The position numbers and the translations under genes were made by a program. From an uncultured Ruminococcus sp. (GTDB lineage Bacteria; Bacillota; Clostridia; Lachnospirales; Lachnospiraceae): a DNA stretch of 64,000 bases. Of the stretch, positions 15,049 through 24,800 are shown one piece after another; position 1 is the first letter of the stretch; the number at the start of each line of letters is the position of its first letter. The notes beneath the pieces were generated by a model. That model was not told where the DNA came from, made no database searches, and saw nothing but the letters and a program-made list of their open reading frames with translations. The stretch lies in NCBI GenBank assembly GCA_900544395.1, contig UQVC01000001.1, positions 124,001-188,000 of the forward strand. Reading direction: 5' to 3'.

Positions 15049-15714
15049 TTATTTATTCAAAAAGCCCGCTTTTTCCATCTTTCGGATCACCTGCTGCTGT
15101 CTTTGCCATGCCAGTTCCGGATTGATCAGCGGATTGTATGCGCTTGGTGCATTCGGAATCCCTGCCAGCATGGTACATTCATCAAAATTCATCTCGACGG
15201 GTTCTTTCCCGAAATATCCGCGGCACGCTTCTGTCACACTGTTATATCCATTTCCAAAATAAATAGAATTCAAATACAATTCCAGGATCGTCTTTTTGTC
15301 ATATACTTTTTCAATCTCAAATGCCATAAACATCTCAGCCACTTTCCGGCTTATCTTTTTATCCTGGGTAAAGAACTGATTTTTCGCAAGCTGCTGCGTG
15401 ATCGTACTGCCGCCTTCCACATAGGCTCCTGCCAGGATATCGTGGTACAATGCCCTGCAGATTGCAATAGGGTCGATCCCCGGATGTTTGTAAAAACGCT
15501 TGTCCTCCACTGCCAGTACGGCATCGATATAATCTTCGGGCAATTGTTCCAGTGTTGCATACTCTTCTTTCGCCTGTATCTGTGCTCCCATTTCCTGCAC
15601 GCTCATTTTGTCCAGGGCATCCTGACAGTCTTCATATCCACGCCATAGCATGAACACACCAACGCAAAACAGACATAAAAAAATGAAAGAACACAGTCTC
15701 TTGATCCATTTCAT
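15049..15714 (-). CDS. mtgA: Monofunctional peptidoglycan transglycosylase (GT51)
   Basis: 221 residues with one N-terminal membrane helix (LCSFIFLCLFCVGVFMLW) and a GT51 domain without transpeptidase. Catalytic motifs are EDKRFYKHPGID (motif I with the general-base Glu), GGSTITQQLAKN (motif II), RKVAEMFMAFEIE (motif III) and YLNSIYFGNGYNSV (motif IV). It polymerises lipid II into glycan strands at the outer membrane face. The start MKWIKRL (15712-15714) is preferred over an upstream frame to 15789 because AGGAT precedes it and a membrane anchor should follow directly. It lies upstream of the spoVAF-like gene. Confidence 0.9.
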   Translation of the reverse strand: MKWIKRLCSFIFLCLFCVGVFMLWRGYEDCQDALDKMSVQEMGAQIQAKEEYATLEQLPEDYIDAVLAVEDKRFYKHPGIDPIAICRALYHDILAGAYVEGGSTITQQLAKNQFFTQDKKISRKVAEMFMAFEIEKVYDKKTILELYLNSIYFGNGYNSVTEACRGYFGKEPVEMNFDECTMLAGIPNAPSAYNPLINPELAWQRQQQVIRKMEKAGFLNK

Positions 15715-15846
15715 ACTGTAACCATCCTTTTTCTGAAGTAACTTCTGGTTTCTAAGTCCAGTATATAGAATCCGACTATATTCTTCCATAATAATTTCTT
15801 ACAATTTTCTTAAAATCACTTACATTTATGTAAGATTCGATATTTT

Positions 15847-16359
15847 TTATTTGGTAGTACTTCCAAAACCGCCATTTCTCACATCTGTCACATCGTCATC
15901 CAGCGTGATCCCATATTCCACAAAGATTCCCTGCATAAAGCCTTCTCCCTGTGCAATATCAATGGTCTTCTCCTCATTCGTATCATTGGTGATCTTGGAA
16001 AACATATGTCCTTCATTATCAGAATAGAAATAATCACTGTCAATGATTCCCACCGTATTATTCAGCTGCAGGCGGTACTTAAATCCAAGACCACTTCTTG
16101 GATAACACTTCAGCACCCATTCCGACTCCATCTCCACCCGGATCCCGGTCGGGATCTTGATCGTCTCTCCCGGCTCCAGGATCAGACGCACCGGCGCAAA
16201 GAAATCGTATCCTGCAGATCCTGCAGTTGCTCTTCTCGGCAGTTTGATATTTTCATAAATCTCTTCAATATTTGCTTCTTCATCCAGTCCAAACGTATCG
16301 ATCCAGTCCTTTTTAAACTGCTCCAGACTTACTTTGTGAAATTTTGCGATTCTTTTCAT
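15847..16359 (-). CDS. dut: dUTP diphosphatase (trimeric dUTPase)
   Basis: 170 residues. All five dUTPase motifs are seen in order: AGSAGYDFFAP (I), PRSGLG (II), LNNTVGIIDSDYF (III, uracil pocket and catalytic Asp), GEGFMQGIF (IV) and RNGGFGSTTK (V, the flexible Arg/Phe/Gly arm). The enzyme turns dUTP into dUMP and pyrophosphate, keeping uracil out of DNA and feeding thymidylate synthesis. It follows nrdG by 24 bases, so it belongs to an nrdD-nrdG-dut dNTP-supply operon. A short N-terminal extension (residues 1-35) precedes the domain. Confidence 0.9.
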   Translation of the reverse strand: MKRIAKFHKVSLEQFKKDWIDTFGLDEEANIEEIYENIKLPRRATAGSAGYDFFAPVRLILEPGETIKIPTGIRVEMESEWVLKCYPRSGLGFKYRLQLNNTVGIIDSDYFYSDNEGHMFSKITNDTNEEKTIDIAQGEGFMQGIFVEYGITLDDDVTDVRNGGFGSTTK

Positions 16360-16383
16360 AGTCTCTTCCTTTTCTGTTCGATT

Positions 16384-16875
16384 TTATACATCATGCAGCA
16401 CGATCTTTCCTGTTTTCAAACTGTTCTGTACATCGATCACCTTCTGATTCGCGCTTCCTTTCCAGTGCAGCTTTGTATCTTTTTGTGCCGCCTCGAATTT
16501 TCCGTCCACGATCACATCCAGATAGGAAACAATCTCCTCATTCTGAATCTGATTCCACTCATACCCGGTATACAGCCACTGGGTCTTTTCCGGAAATTTC
16601 TGCCGGATTTCTTTGGCCAGCTCTGTCATTTCCTTTCTGTTTCCCGGAAACAGGGGATCCCCACCACTGTAGGTGATCCCGCTGATATAGCTTTTTCCCA
16701 GCTGTTCAAACAGCTCTTGTTTGGCTTCTTCCTCAAACAGAAGACCTTCCTTTGGATCCCAGGTCACCGGATTCTGACATTCTTTACATCCGTGAGCGCA
16801 TCCTGACACCCACAATACTACCCGCAGTCCGTCTCCGTTTAGCATATCATCCTTTGTAATATTGTGATACCGCAT
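16384..16875 (-). CDS. nrdG: Anaerobic ribonucleotide reductase activating protein
   Basis: 163 residues, a radical SAM enzyme. The cluster motif is CAHGCKEC (CX3CX2C) and the GGDPLF segment follows. NrdG makes the glycyl radical on NrdD using SAM and a 4Fe-4S cluster. ATG 16873-16875 follows the nrdD stop after one base; the longer frame to 16920 would lie inside nrdD and is not needed. The gene is coupled to nrdD and followed by dut. Confidence 0.95.
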   Translation of the reverse strand: MRYHNITKDDMLNGDGLRVVLWVSGCAHGCKECQNPVTWDPKEGLLFEEEAKQELFEQLGKSYISGITYSGGDPLFPGNRKEMTELAKEIRQKFPEKTQWLYTGYEWNQIQNEEIVSYLDVIVDGKFEAAQKDTKLHWKGSANQKVIDVQNSLKTGKIVLHDV

Positions 16876-16876
16876 G

Positions 16877-18997
16877 TTACATACTCTTCCTTTCTGCGAT
16901 CTCTGCCATTTTGGCATCATTCAGCCGTGTATCTCCTTTGACTCTGGAATAGGAAAGATATCCGTTCATTCTTTCAATCTTTGTCAGATTGGTGCTTCCG
17001 CACACCGGACACACATCCATGTCCAGCTCCTCATGCCCGCAGTCGTCACAGTAAGACAGGGAGAGGTTTACTCCTTCATAATATCCTTTTGCCATGGCGC
17101 GTCTTACCAGAGACTTGATGGCTTCTACATTGTAACTAATCGGATATTTGACGTACTGGATCTTTCCTCCGTTGCTCAGATTCCAGAACCGGCCTTCCAG
17201 ATCCTGTTTTTCGATCGGTGTAATATCCTCTGTTACATGACAGTGAAAACTGTTGCTTACATACTCTCTGTCTGAAACATTTTCAATGATCCCGTATTTT
17301 TTACGGAACTGCTGCACCTGAACTCCGCACAGATTTTCCGCAGGCGTTCCATAAATCGCATACAAGTGTCCGTCTTCATTTTTGAATTCTTCCACTCGTT
17401 TGTTGATGTATTCTAATGTCTCCAGAGCAAAGGCGCCATCCTCTGCAAGAGATTTTTTATTATGCAGCTGCTGCAGTTCGTTCAGAGCCGTAATTCCAAA
17501 GGACGCTGTGGCAGATTTCAAAAGCGGCTTGATCTTGTCATACAGCCCCAGATTTCCGCCGTAGAAACCACCCTCGCAGTATGCCAGCGGGTTCGTCGAT
17601 GCTTTCATCTCTCCCAGATAATCATAGGTTCTCTGATGCAGCTTGCGGATCAGGTTCAGGTAATAATCCAGCACCTCAAAGAACGGCTTTCCTTCCTGCT
17701 GCGCTTTTGCATAGATCATCGGAAGATGCAGACTGATGGCTCCAATATTGAATCTTCCCACAAATACCGGTGTATCTTTTTCATCAGCCGGCTTCATACC
17801 GCCTCTTTCATACCATGGAGAAAGAAATGCACGACATCCCATCGGGCTGATGACCTTTCCATATTTTTTATAAATACTCGGAACATATCCGTCCCCTGTC
17901 AGGCTCAGCCAATCCGGATACATGGTCTTTCTGGAACACTCGATTCCTGCTTCAAACACATCTTCCAGCGGTTTTCCCGGTCCGTGCAGATTCTCATCAT
18001 ACAAAAATACAATTTTCGGGAACAGCACCGGTTTTTTGTGTCCGTCTTTTCCCTGCCCGTTCTTTCTCACTTCCAGCATCTTGATCGTTGCCAGCTTTCC
18101 ATAAATACTGGTACGGGTTCCGGCTGTCACTGTAATAAACGGATAGTCACCGCGGCTGGAGGATACGGAATTGAACTTGTACTCCCATCCCTGGAATCCC
18201 TGCTCCATTTCCTTTTCCAAATCTGCCCATGCCACTTTCTGCACCGTCTCTTCATCCAGACCCAGCCCTCTGTATTTTTCAATCAGCTTTTTATGAGACT
18301 TTTCTGCATATGGCTCTAAAATCTCGTCCACACTTGGCACAGTAAAACCGCCGTACTGCTGGCTGGCTGCACTTAAGACGATATCCCCGATCACATCAAA
18401 GGCCGTATCCAGTGTCTTTGGCTCGTTGTACCAGAGATTTCCCATCTCAAATCCGCCGCTTAATACATTCTTTACATCAAAAAGACAGCAGTTCATCGTA
18501 TCTCTTCTGGCAGACATGTCATGAATGTAAATATATCCTTCCCGGATCGCCTGGATCTCTTCCACTGTCAAAAAGAATTTTTTATAAAGCTCTTTATTCA
18601 GCTCATTGAAGATCAGACTGCGCTTTGTGGATACCAGGGCACTGTCTGTATTACTGTTCTCTTTATCCCCGATATACATGATGGACTGACTCTTCTTGTA
18701 AACTTCATCCAGCATCTGCACAAAGTCCTGTTTGTAATTCCGGTAATCGCGGTAGCTTTTCGCTACGACCGGATTCACTTTTTCCAACGCTCCTTCTACC
18801 ACATTATGCATCTCTGCGATCGGAACATCCTGAATCCCCAATGTCTGTACTTTTTCTTCTACGAAACGACAGATATAGTCCAACTCTTCCTCTGTGAATT
18901 TAATGAGTGCGCGGTATGCGGATTTATTGACAGCCACAACTACTTTCTGCACGTTAAAATCTTCTTTTGTCCCGTCTTTCTTGATGACTCTGATCAT
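16877..18997 (-). CDS. nrdD: Anaerobic ribonucleoside-triphosphate reductase (class III)
   Basis: 706 residues. An N-terminal ATP-cone (about 1-95, IRVIKKDGTKEDFNVQKVVVAV) senses ATP/dATP. The catalytic barrel carries MNCCLFD. Near the C-terminus four Cys (650, 653, 663, 666) form the zinc site, and the glycyl-radical loop is RMNGYLSYSR with Gly679. It reduces NTPs to dNTPs without oxygen. It heads nrdD-nrdG-dut behind two NrdR boxes. I see no aerobic reductase in the window. Confidence 0.96.
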   Translation of the reverse strand: MIRVIKKDGTKEDFNVQKVVVAVNKSAYRALIKFTEEELDYICRFVEEKVQTLGIQDVPIAEMHNVVEGALEKVNPVVAKSYRDYRNYKQDFVQMLDEVYKKSQSIMYIGDKENSNTDSALVSTKRSLIFNELNKELYKKFFLTVEEIQAIREGYIYIHDMSARRDTMNCCLFDVKNVLSGGFEMGNLWYNEPKTLDTAFDVIGDIVLSAASQQYGGFTVPSVDEILEPYAEKSHKKLIEKYRGLGLDEETVQKVAWADLEKEMEQGFQGWEYKFNSVSSSRGDYPFITVTAGTRTSIYGKLATIKMLEVRKNGQGKDGHKKPVLFPKIVFLYDENLHGPGKPLEDVFEAGIECSRKTMYPDWLSLTGDGYVPSIYKKYGKVISPMGCRAFLSPWYERGGMKPADEKDTPVFVGRFNIGAISLHLPMIYAKAQQEGKPFFEVLDYYLNLIRKLHQRTYDYLGEMKASTNPLAYCEGGFYGGNLGLYDKIKPLLKSATASFGITALNELQQLHNKKSLAEDGAFALETLEYINKRVEEFKNEDGHLYAIYGTPAENLCGVQVQQFRKKYGIIENVSDREYVSNSFHCHVTEDITPIEKQDLEGRFWNLSNGGKIQYVKYPISYNVEAIKSLVRRAMAKGYYEGVNLSLSYCDDCGHEELDMDVCPVCGSTNLTKIERMNGYLSYSRVKGDTRLNDAKMAEIAERKSM

Positions 18998-19026
18998 ACA
19001 ACTTCTGCTCCCTTCGCTCTTGTTTC

Positions 19027-19074
19027 TATCTATATTTAGTGTTTTTATTGCACAGGATAAACTATATCATGTGT
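19027..19074 (-). promoter_or_regulatory. Tandem NrdR boxes upstream of nrdD
   Basis: On the minus strand ACACTAAATATAGATA (19027-19042) and ACACATGATATAGTTT (19059-19074) both fit the NrdR consensus ACACTATATATAGTGT at most positions. They are separated by 16 bases (centre distance 32), the helical phasing known for NrdR pairs. NrdR, a zinc-finger ATP-cone repressor, should shut this operon when dATP is plentiful. Confidence 0.8.
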
Positions 19075-19143
19075 CAGCAACGAATATGTTATCACTTTGA
19101 GCTCTCAGAGTCAATACGGAAACTTTCACAAAAAGTCTCTCAT

Positions 19144-20157
19144 TTACCAGAGCATTTCCTCTGTAATTTCCTTGACAGAGAATGCGCCGCACATTGCCAT
19201 GGTATCTCTTAATTCATTGCCTGTTTTTGCAGTATATTCACTCACGCCCTGCACTCCCGCACCATATGCCGCGGTTACGAACGGACGGGCGATCAGCGCC
19301 GCATCTGCGCCCATTGCCAGGGCTTTAAAGACATCCGTTCCTGTCCGGATCCCGCCATCTACAAACACCTTCATCCGGCCATCCACTGCTTTTACGATAT
19401 CCGGCAGAACCTCTGCTGTGGAAGGGCACTGATCCAGCACTCTTCCTCCATGATTGGACACTACAATCGCCTGTACTCCGGCCTCCAGCGCCTTTTTCGC
19501 ACCCCGGACTGTCATGACCCCTTTCAGGATAAATGGAATTTCGGCAATTTTCACAATTTCTTTCAGCTGTTCTACAGACTTACTCCCTGCAGGGGGCGTC
19601 AGATTCTGCAGAAACGGAAGTCCTGCTGCATCAATATCCATCGCAACCGCAAACGCACCGGATTGTTTGACCAGCTCCATCTTGTCACGGATCGTATCCA
19701 TATCCCATGGTTTGACCGTAGGAATCCCAAATCCTCCCAGCTTTTTCACTGCCGCTGTGGCCTCTTGCATGACCCTGGGATCTGTGCCATCCCCCGTAAA
19801 CGCCACAATGCCCCCTTCTTTGCATCCATTCAACAACACTTCGTTGTATTGCTGATCTGTATATTTTTCTCCATAATGCAGTCTGACTGCCCCTACCGGT
19901 CCTGCAAAAAACGGATAGGCAAATTCCTGTCCAAACAGCGAAACAGCTGTATCCACAGTCCGCTTTTCACAGATGGTATCCATGTTGATTCGAATCTCCT
20001 GCCACCTCTGGAAATTGCGGATCGCCACATCTCCGATTCCTTTCGCTCCCGGTCCGGGCATGGTATTTTTGCAGGCTCTCCCGTCACAGACGGCACACGC
20101 CTTACAATATGGTCCGATACAACCTCTTGCCTGTTCAATCACGTTCTGGTATTCCAT
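19144..20157 (-). CDS. FMN-dependent alpha-hydroxy-acid dehydrogenase/oxidase
   Basis: 337 residues, of the lactate oxidase/glycolate oxidase TIM-barrel family. Recognisable parts are PFFAGPVGAVRLHYGEKYTD, FILKGVMTVRGAKKALEAG (FMN Lys), IVVSNHGGRVLDQCPST (active-site His and the SNHGGR motif), VFVDGGIRTGTDVFKALAMGA and LIARPF (phosphate loop). The usual N-terminal Tyr region is replaced by a Cys cluster, CKACAVCDGRAC, within residues 13-30, suggesting an Fe-S or zinc site. Substrate (lactate or another 2-hydroxy acid) is unknown. It follows the aminotransferase by 14 bases, and the pair could interconvert a 2-hydroxy, 2-oxo and amino acid. Confidence 0.85.
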   Translation of the reverse strand: MEYQNVIEQARGCIGPYCKACAVCDGRACKNTMPGPGAKGIGDVAIRNFQRWQEIRINMDTICEKRTVDTAVSLFGQEFAYPFFAGPVGAVRLHYGEKYTDQQYNEVLLNGCKEGGIVAFTGDGTDPRVMQEATAAVKKLGGFGIPTVKPWDMDTIRDKMELVKQSGAFAVAMDIDAAGLPFLQNLTPPAGSKSVEQLKEIVKIAEIPFILKGVMTVRGAKKALEAGVQAIVVSNHGGRVLDQCPSTAEVLPDIVKAVDGRMKVFVDGGIRTGTDVFKALAMGADAALIARPFVTAAYGAGVQGVSEYTAKTGNELRDTMAMCGAFSVKEITEEMLW

Positions 20158-20171
20158 ATGTATATTCCTCC

Positions 20172-21347
20172 TTACGCTTTAAATATTTCCGACTGTTCCA
20201 ACACTTCCAGGATCTCTGCGATCACCGGAAGGTCCGCAACCAGAGCCATCCGGATATATCCTTCTCCTGCACTGCCAAACGCACTTCCCGGTGTGACCAG
20301 AAGCCCTGTTTTTTCTACCAACTGCATACAAAAATCAAAGGAAGATGCATATCCTTTTGGAATCTTCGCCCACACAAACATGGTTCCCTGGCTGTCCGGC
20401 ACATTCCATCCGATCCGCCGAAGCCCTCCGCACAGTGCCTGATTTCTCCTGGCATACTCCTGCCTTTGCTGTTCAATGAAATCATCCGGCCCCGTCAATG
20501 CCGCAATGGCTGCCTTCTGGATGGGCAGAAAGATTCCATAGTCGATCTGAGAACGCAAGATTTTAAACTTCTCAATGATTGCTTTGTTTCCCACAACAAA
20601 TGCAATTCTGGCGCCAGTCAGATTGTAAGACTTGGAAAGAGAATAAAACTCTGCTCCTACCTCTTTTGCCCCTTCAAAGGATAAAAATGACCGTCCCTGT
20701 TTTCTCGTAAAAATAATATCCGAATATGCATTGTCATGAATGATGAGAATGTGGTGTTTCTTTGCAAATGCAATCAGTTCCTCGTAAAACTCATCCGGCG
20801 CACAGACGCATACCGGGTTCAGCGGATAGGAAACCACCATATACTTCGTCCTTGCCAGTACCTCTTCTGAAATGCGCTTCAGATCCGGCAGATATCCGTT
20901 TTCTTCCCGAATTTCATAGTACTCTACATTGGCTCCTGCCATGATTCCACTCATTGCAAACAGCGGATAGCCCGGATTGGGAACCAGGATTGTATCCCCG
21001 GGATCACACAGAGTCATTCCGATATGCGCCATGCCTTCCTGAGATCCATATACGGACATGATTTCTTCTGTCTCAAGCTGTACCCCAAAACGATGGGCGT
21101 AACGGTACTGTACTGCCTCCAAAAGCTCCGGCAAATCTGCCAGGGCATACTTATAATTCTCCGGATTCTGACACGCCTCTGAAAGAACCTTCATGACATG
21201 GGGCGCCGGCTGAAAATCCGGAGTTCCGACAGACAGGTTAAATACCTTTCTTCCTGCCTTGAGCATCTCATCTTTCTTCTCATTGAGCGCAGTAAAAATA
21301 CCCGGCTGAAACTGATTGACCATCTTTGAAAACTGTATATTCTGCAT
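20172..21347 (-). CDS. PLP-dependent aminotransferase, class I/II
   Basis: 391 residues, fold type I. Landmarks are NLSVGTPDF, YGSQEGMAH, VPNPGYPLF, VVSYPLNPVC, HDNAYSDI and the PLP lysine in YSLSKSYNLTGARI. The Asn-Pro-Gly-Tyr-Pro and SKSYNLTGAR segments resemble LL-diaminopimelate aminotransferase and MalY-like enzymes, so a DAP, aromatic or alanine transaminase is possible; I cannot choose. It lies between a GNAT gene and the hydroxy-acid dehydrogenase in one transcription unit. Confidence 0.85.
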   Translation of the reverse strand: MQNIQFSKMVNQFQPGIFTALNEKKDEMLKAGRKVFNLSVGTPDFQPAPHVMKVLSEACQNPENYKYALADLPELLEAVQYRYAHRFGVQLETEEIMSVYGSQEGMAHIGMTLCDPGDTILVPNPGYPLFAMSGIMAGANVEYYEIREENGYLPDLKRISEEVLARTKYMVVSYPLNPVCVCAPDEFYEELIAFAKKHHILIIHDNAYSDIIFTRKQGRSFLSFEGAKEVGAEFYSLSKSYNLTGARIAFVVGNKAIIEKFKILRSQIDYGIFLPIQKAAIAALTGPDDFIEQQRQEYARRNQALCGGLRRIGWNVPDSQGTMFVWAKIPKGYASSFDFCMQLVEKTGLLVTPGSAFGSAGEGYIRMALVADLPVIAEILEVLEQSEIFKA

Positions 21348-21363
21348 TTCTCATTCCTCCCTC

Positions 21364-21810
21364 TTACTTTTCCATCACAAAATTTTTCAGTAATATTCCT
21401 TTCCGTTCTACTTCCTGAGCTCTCACAACATGATATCCCCGCTTTTCAAAAAAAGGCTTTGCCGTGATCGACGCATGAGTTGTGATCGTTCCCTGGGCCT
21501 GTTTTTCCAGTTGTTCACAGATTGCAGATGCGATCCCTTGTCTCTGATACCGTGCATGGACGTACAGCCGGTCCAAATAGCCGGCTACTGCATCAATATC
21601 ACCAAATCCCACAATCTTCTCCTCTTCCACTGCCACCACACTGTAATGCTCCTGAAGTGATTGATCCCACTGCTTTAGATCCACCGTTTTGCCGGCCCAC
21701 ACATTCAGCTGTTCTTCTGTGTAATCTTTCGCATTGACTGTGTGAACTGTATGATAAAACAGTTCTGTCACTTCTTTGCAGTCTTCTTTTCGGTACATTC
21801 TGATTCTCAT
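21364..21810 (-). CDS. GNAT family N-acetyltransferase
   Basis: 148 residues. A GNAT fold with the acetyl-CoA P-loop motif RYQRQGIASAICEQLE, preceded by GFGDIDAVAGYLDRLYVHA. The C-terminal FEKRGYHVVR strand is typical. The ATG at 21808-21810 (MRIRMYRK) has GAGGAGGGAG just upstream; an ATG at 21825 lies before that site and is rejected. It acetylates an unknown small molecule or peptide. It is likely co-transcribed with the aminotransferase. Confidence 0.85.
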   Translation of the reverse strand: MRIRMYRKEDCKEVTELFYHTVHTVNAKDYTEEQLNVWAGKTVDLKQWDQSLQEHYSVVAVEEEKIVGFGDIDAVAGYLDRLYVHARYQRQGIASAICEQLEKQAQGTITTHASITAKPFFEKRGYHVVRAQEVERKGILLKNFVMEK

Positions 21811-21854
21811 ATTCTCCCTCCTCATTGCACTGCTGTGCTATCCTTCCCTTCTTG

Positions 21855-24800
21855 TTACTCTGCCCGCAGCGCCGTGACCGGATCCTCTTTTGCCGCTTTC
21901 CGAGATGGAAGGATTCCACCGATCAAAGTCAGGACAATACTCAGCGCAATCAGGATCAGCGCACCCACTGGAGGCAGTGCTGCGTTCATCCTGTCATTCC
22001 CCGCCAGCGTATGAATGATAGAATTGGCCGGGAACAACAGCAGCACAGTAGCTCCAATTCCGATCAGTCCGGCAAGTGCTCCTATAATAAAGGTCTCTGC
22101 GTTGAATACCTGGGACACATTTTTCTTAGAAGCCCCGATGGCACGCAGGATCCCGATTTCCTTCTTTCGTTCCAGCACACTGATATAGGTGATCACACCG
22201 ATCATAATGGAAGAAACGACCAGTGAAATGGCAACAAAGGCAATCAGCACATAACTGATCAGATTTACGATCGTAGTCACGGATGCCATCAGACTTCCAA
22301 CTACATCCGTATAACTGATCACCTTCTCTTCGTCTTCCTTTTCCATCCGCGCATTATAAGAATCCAGGATCTTCACGACCTCCTCTTTTCGCTCAAAATC
22401 TTTCGGATACAAAGAGATCTGCGACGGGCTGCTCTTATCTGCATATCCCAGCAGAGACAGGTTGGTATCATACGTATAAATCTCCTTTGACATCATAGAT
22501 GCCATCAATTCTGCCAGTTCCTGCTCCGTCATATTCATCTGGATGGCACTGGCAAATACATCTGCGTCAAAAGAAATGGCATCCTGCATGGCTGCTGCCA
22601 GCTGCATCATATTTGCTGTCAGTTCTCTCTCCAGGATATGGCTCACACTTCCCGCAACCGTCTGCATATACTCTGCCATCACTGCCGAAATCTTTTCACT
22701 CAGATTATTGGACTGTACAAACTCTGTCATGCTCTTTTCCAGCACTGCTCTTGCCTGCTCAGATTCCAGATATCCGGCAAAATATTCCTGGAATTTTCCG
22801 ATATCCGGCAGATTGTTTTCCTGTGCATATCGATTATATCCATCCAGCACCTCTTGCAAAATTGCCTGTACCTGTACCTCAGTAATGGGCTCCCCGTTAT
22901 TTTCAATCAGCGCGTTTCGAATTGCCTCCCGCAGGATGTCGGCTCCTCCATTTTTCATATATTCCTGGAAATAGACCGGGAACTGTGAAATATCCATTTC
23001 CGGATGTGCTGCTGCATATTCCTGATATCCATTCATCAGATCCATGACCAGTATCTGAATCTGCTCCCCTGAAATCTGGATCTGCAGCTGCCCCAGAATT
23101 TCTTCTACATTCAACGGAGGAAGTGACAAGCTCCCAAGTGCAGCGTTGATCCCGCTCAGATCCAGATTTACCTTACTTCCATCTACAGAAAATGCGGACT
23201 GTACTTTCTGACCGTCAATACGGAACAACGATTCCATCTGAAATGCATTTTCTGAGTCATCTTTGGCATCAAAGCTCTTTCCTGTGAATACATTTCTGCT
23301 GTGATCGGACTGCTGTGCTTTCACGATCTCACTGTTTTTCGCAGACTCTGAAACATACTCCACCAGTTCAGACGGATAATAAATTCCAGAAGATAACATG
23401 GCGGCATTTGCATCTTTTCTTGGCTGAACAATCCCCACAATCTCAAGATCCTCTCCATTCTGGATCAGATTCTTCATATATGCTTTGTCATCCCGCTTGT
23501 CTTTCCACAGATCATATTCCTTGTTATATTCATAATAATCCGTTGCGGCAACTAATTTAAACCGGGTTCCCAGGATGTCTTCATAATCGTATGAATCATG
23601 GATCTGGGGAATGATCACTTCTTCCTCTCTTGTGAATTGTGTCACCATCTGATCCAATTCTTCAAAATCCCTCAGTCCCAGGGTGTATAACAAAAAATCT
23701 CCGATATTGCCGTTTGCTGTCAGTACAAGCACACATTCGTTCCGATTTTCCGGCCAGTGTCCTGCTTTTACCTCATACTGATCTTTATACAGATTTTCAT
23801 GTTCCGGCAGTTTACCGAAAACATCTGTACTCATCATGGCAGACATCATGCTGTTCGTGCTCTCTGCAGAACCCAGCCCCATTGCCTGAAAGGACTGATC
23901 CGGATGAACCTGACGCACTTCTTCGGTATCTGCACTGTAAATCTGAGGCGCCACATTATAATCATATTCGATGGCATTGACGTAATCTTTTATCTTTGTC
24001 TCACCCGAATCCAAATATGTCTTCAAAGATTTCAGATCATTGGTTCCGACTGTAGAAAACATACCCGTCAGCATATTGCCAACCTGAATATCCCCTTTTT
24101 CCTGGTCCGTATCTCCTGCCGTTGAATCCGTCAGCATGGCCGTCATATCCAGTCCGGAGTTCTGGATCTGGAGCGGATATTCCGATAACGTCTCTTCTTC
24201 GATATCCGCAATATACTGATTCACCCCATTTGACAGCGATAAGATCAAGGCAATCCCAATAATCCCGATGGACCCGGCAAATGCAGTCAGAATCGTGCGT
24301 CCCTTTTTCGTCTTTAAGTTATTAAAACTAAGAGCCAGAGACGTCAGAAACGACATGGAAGTCTTTCCCATATTCTTATGCTCTGCTGCCACTTCCATCT
24401 GCGCATCCATCTCATAGGGATTGCTGTCTGCCCGGATTTTTCCATCCTTTAGTCTGACAATTCTGGTGGCATATTCTTCTGCCAGCTCCGGGTTATGTGT
24501 CACCATAACGACAAGCCGGTTCTTTGCTACCTCTTTCAACAGATCCATCACCTGGATACTGGTATCACTGTCCAATGCCCCGGTTGGTTCATCTGCCAGC
24601 AGGATATCCGGATCATTGACCAGCGCTCTGGCGATGGCCACACGCTGCATCTGTCCTCCTGAGAGCTGATTCGGTTTTTTGTAGATCTGCTCGCCAAGTC
24701 CCACTTCTTTCAATGCCTGGATGGCTTTGTCTTTACGCTCTCCTTTGGAAATCCCGGAAATCGTAAGCGCAAGCTCTACATTTGCCAGAATGGTCTGATG

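Noticed and set aside
14890..15648. Plus-strand open frame of 252 codons
   Set aside because: It is opposite the transglycosylase and spoVAF-like genes, which have clear motifs; no start signal.
19097..19140. GAAACTTTCACAAAAAGTCT near nrdD as a third ECF promoter
   Set aside because: The distance between GAAAC and GTCT is 11 bases, too short compared with 18 in the two accepted sites.
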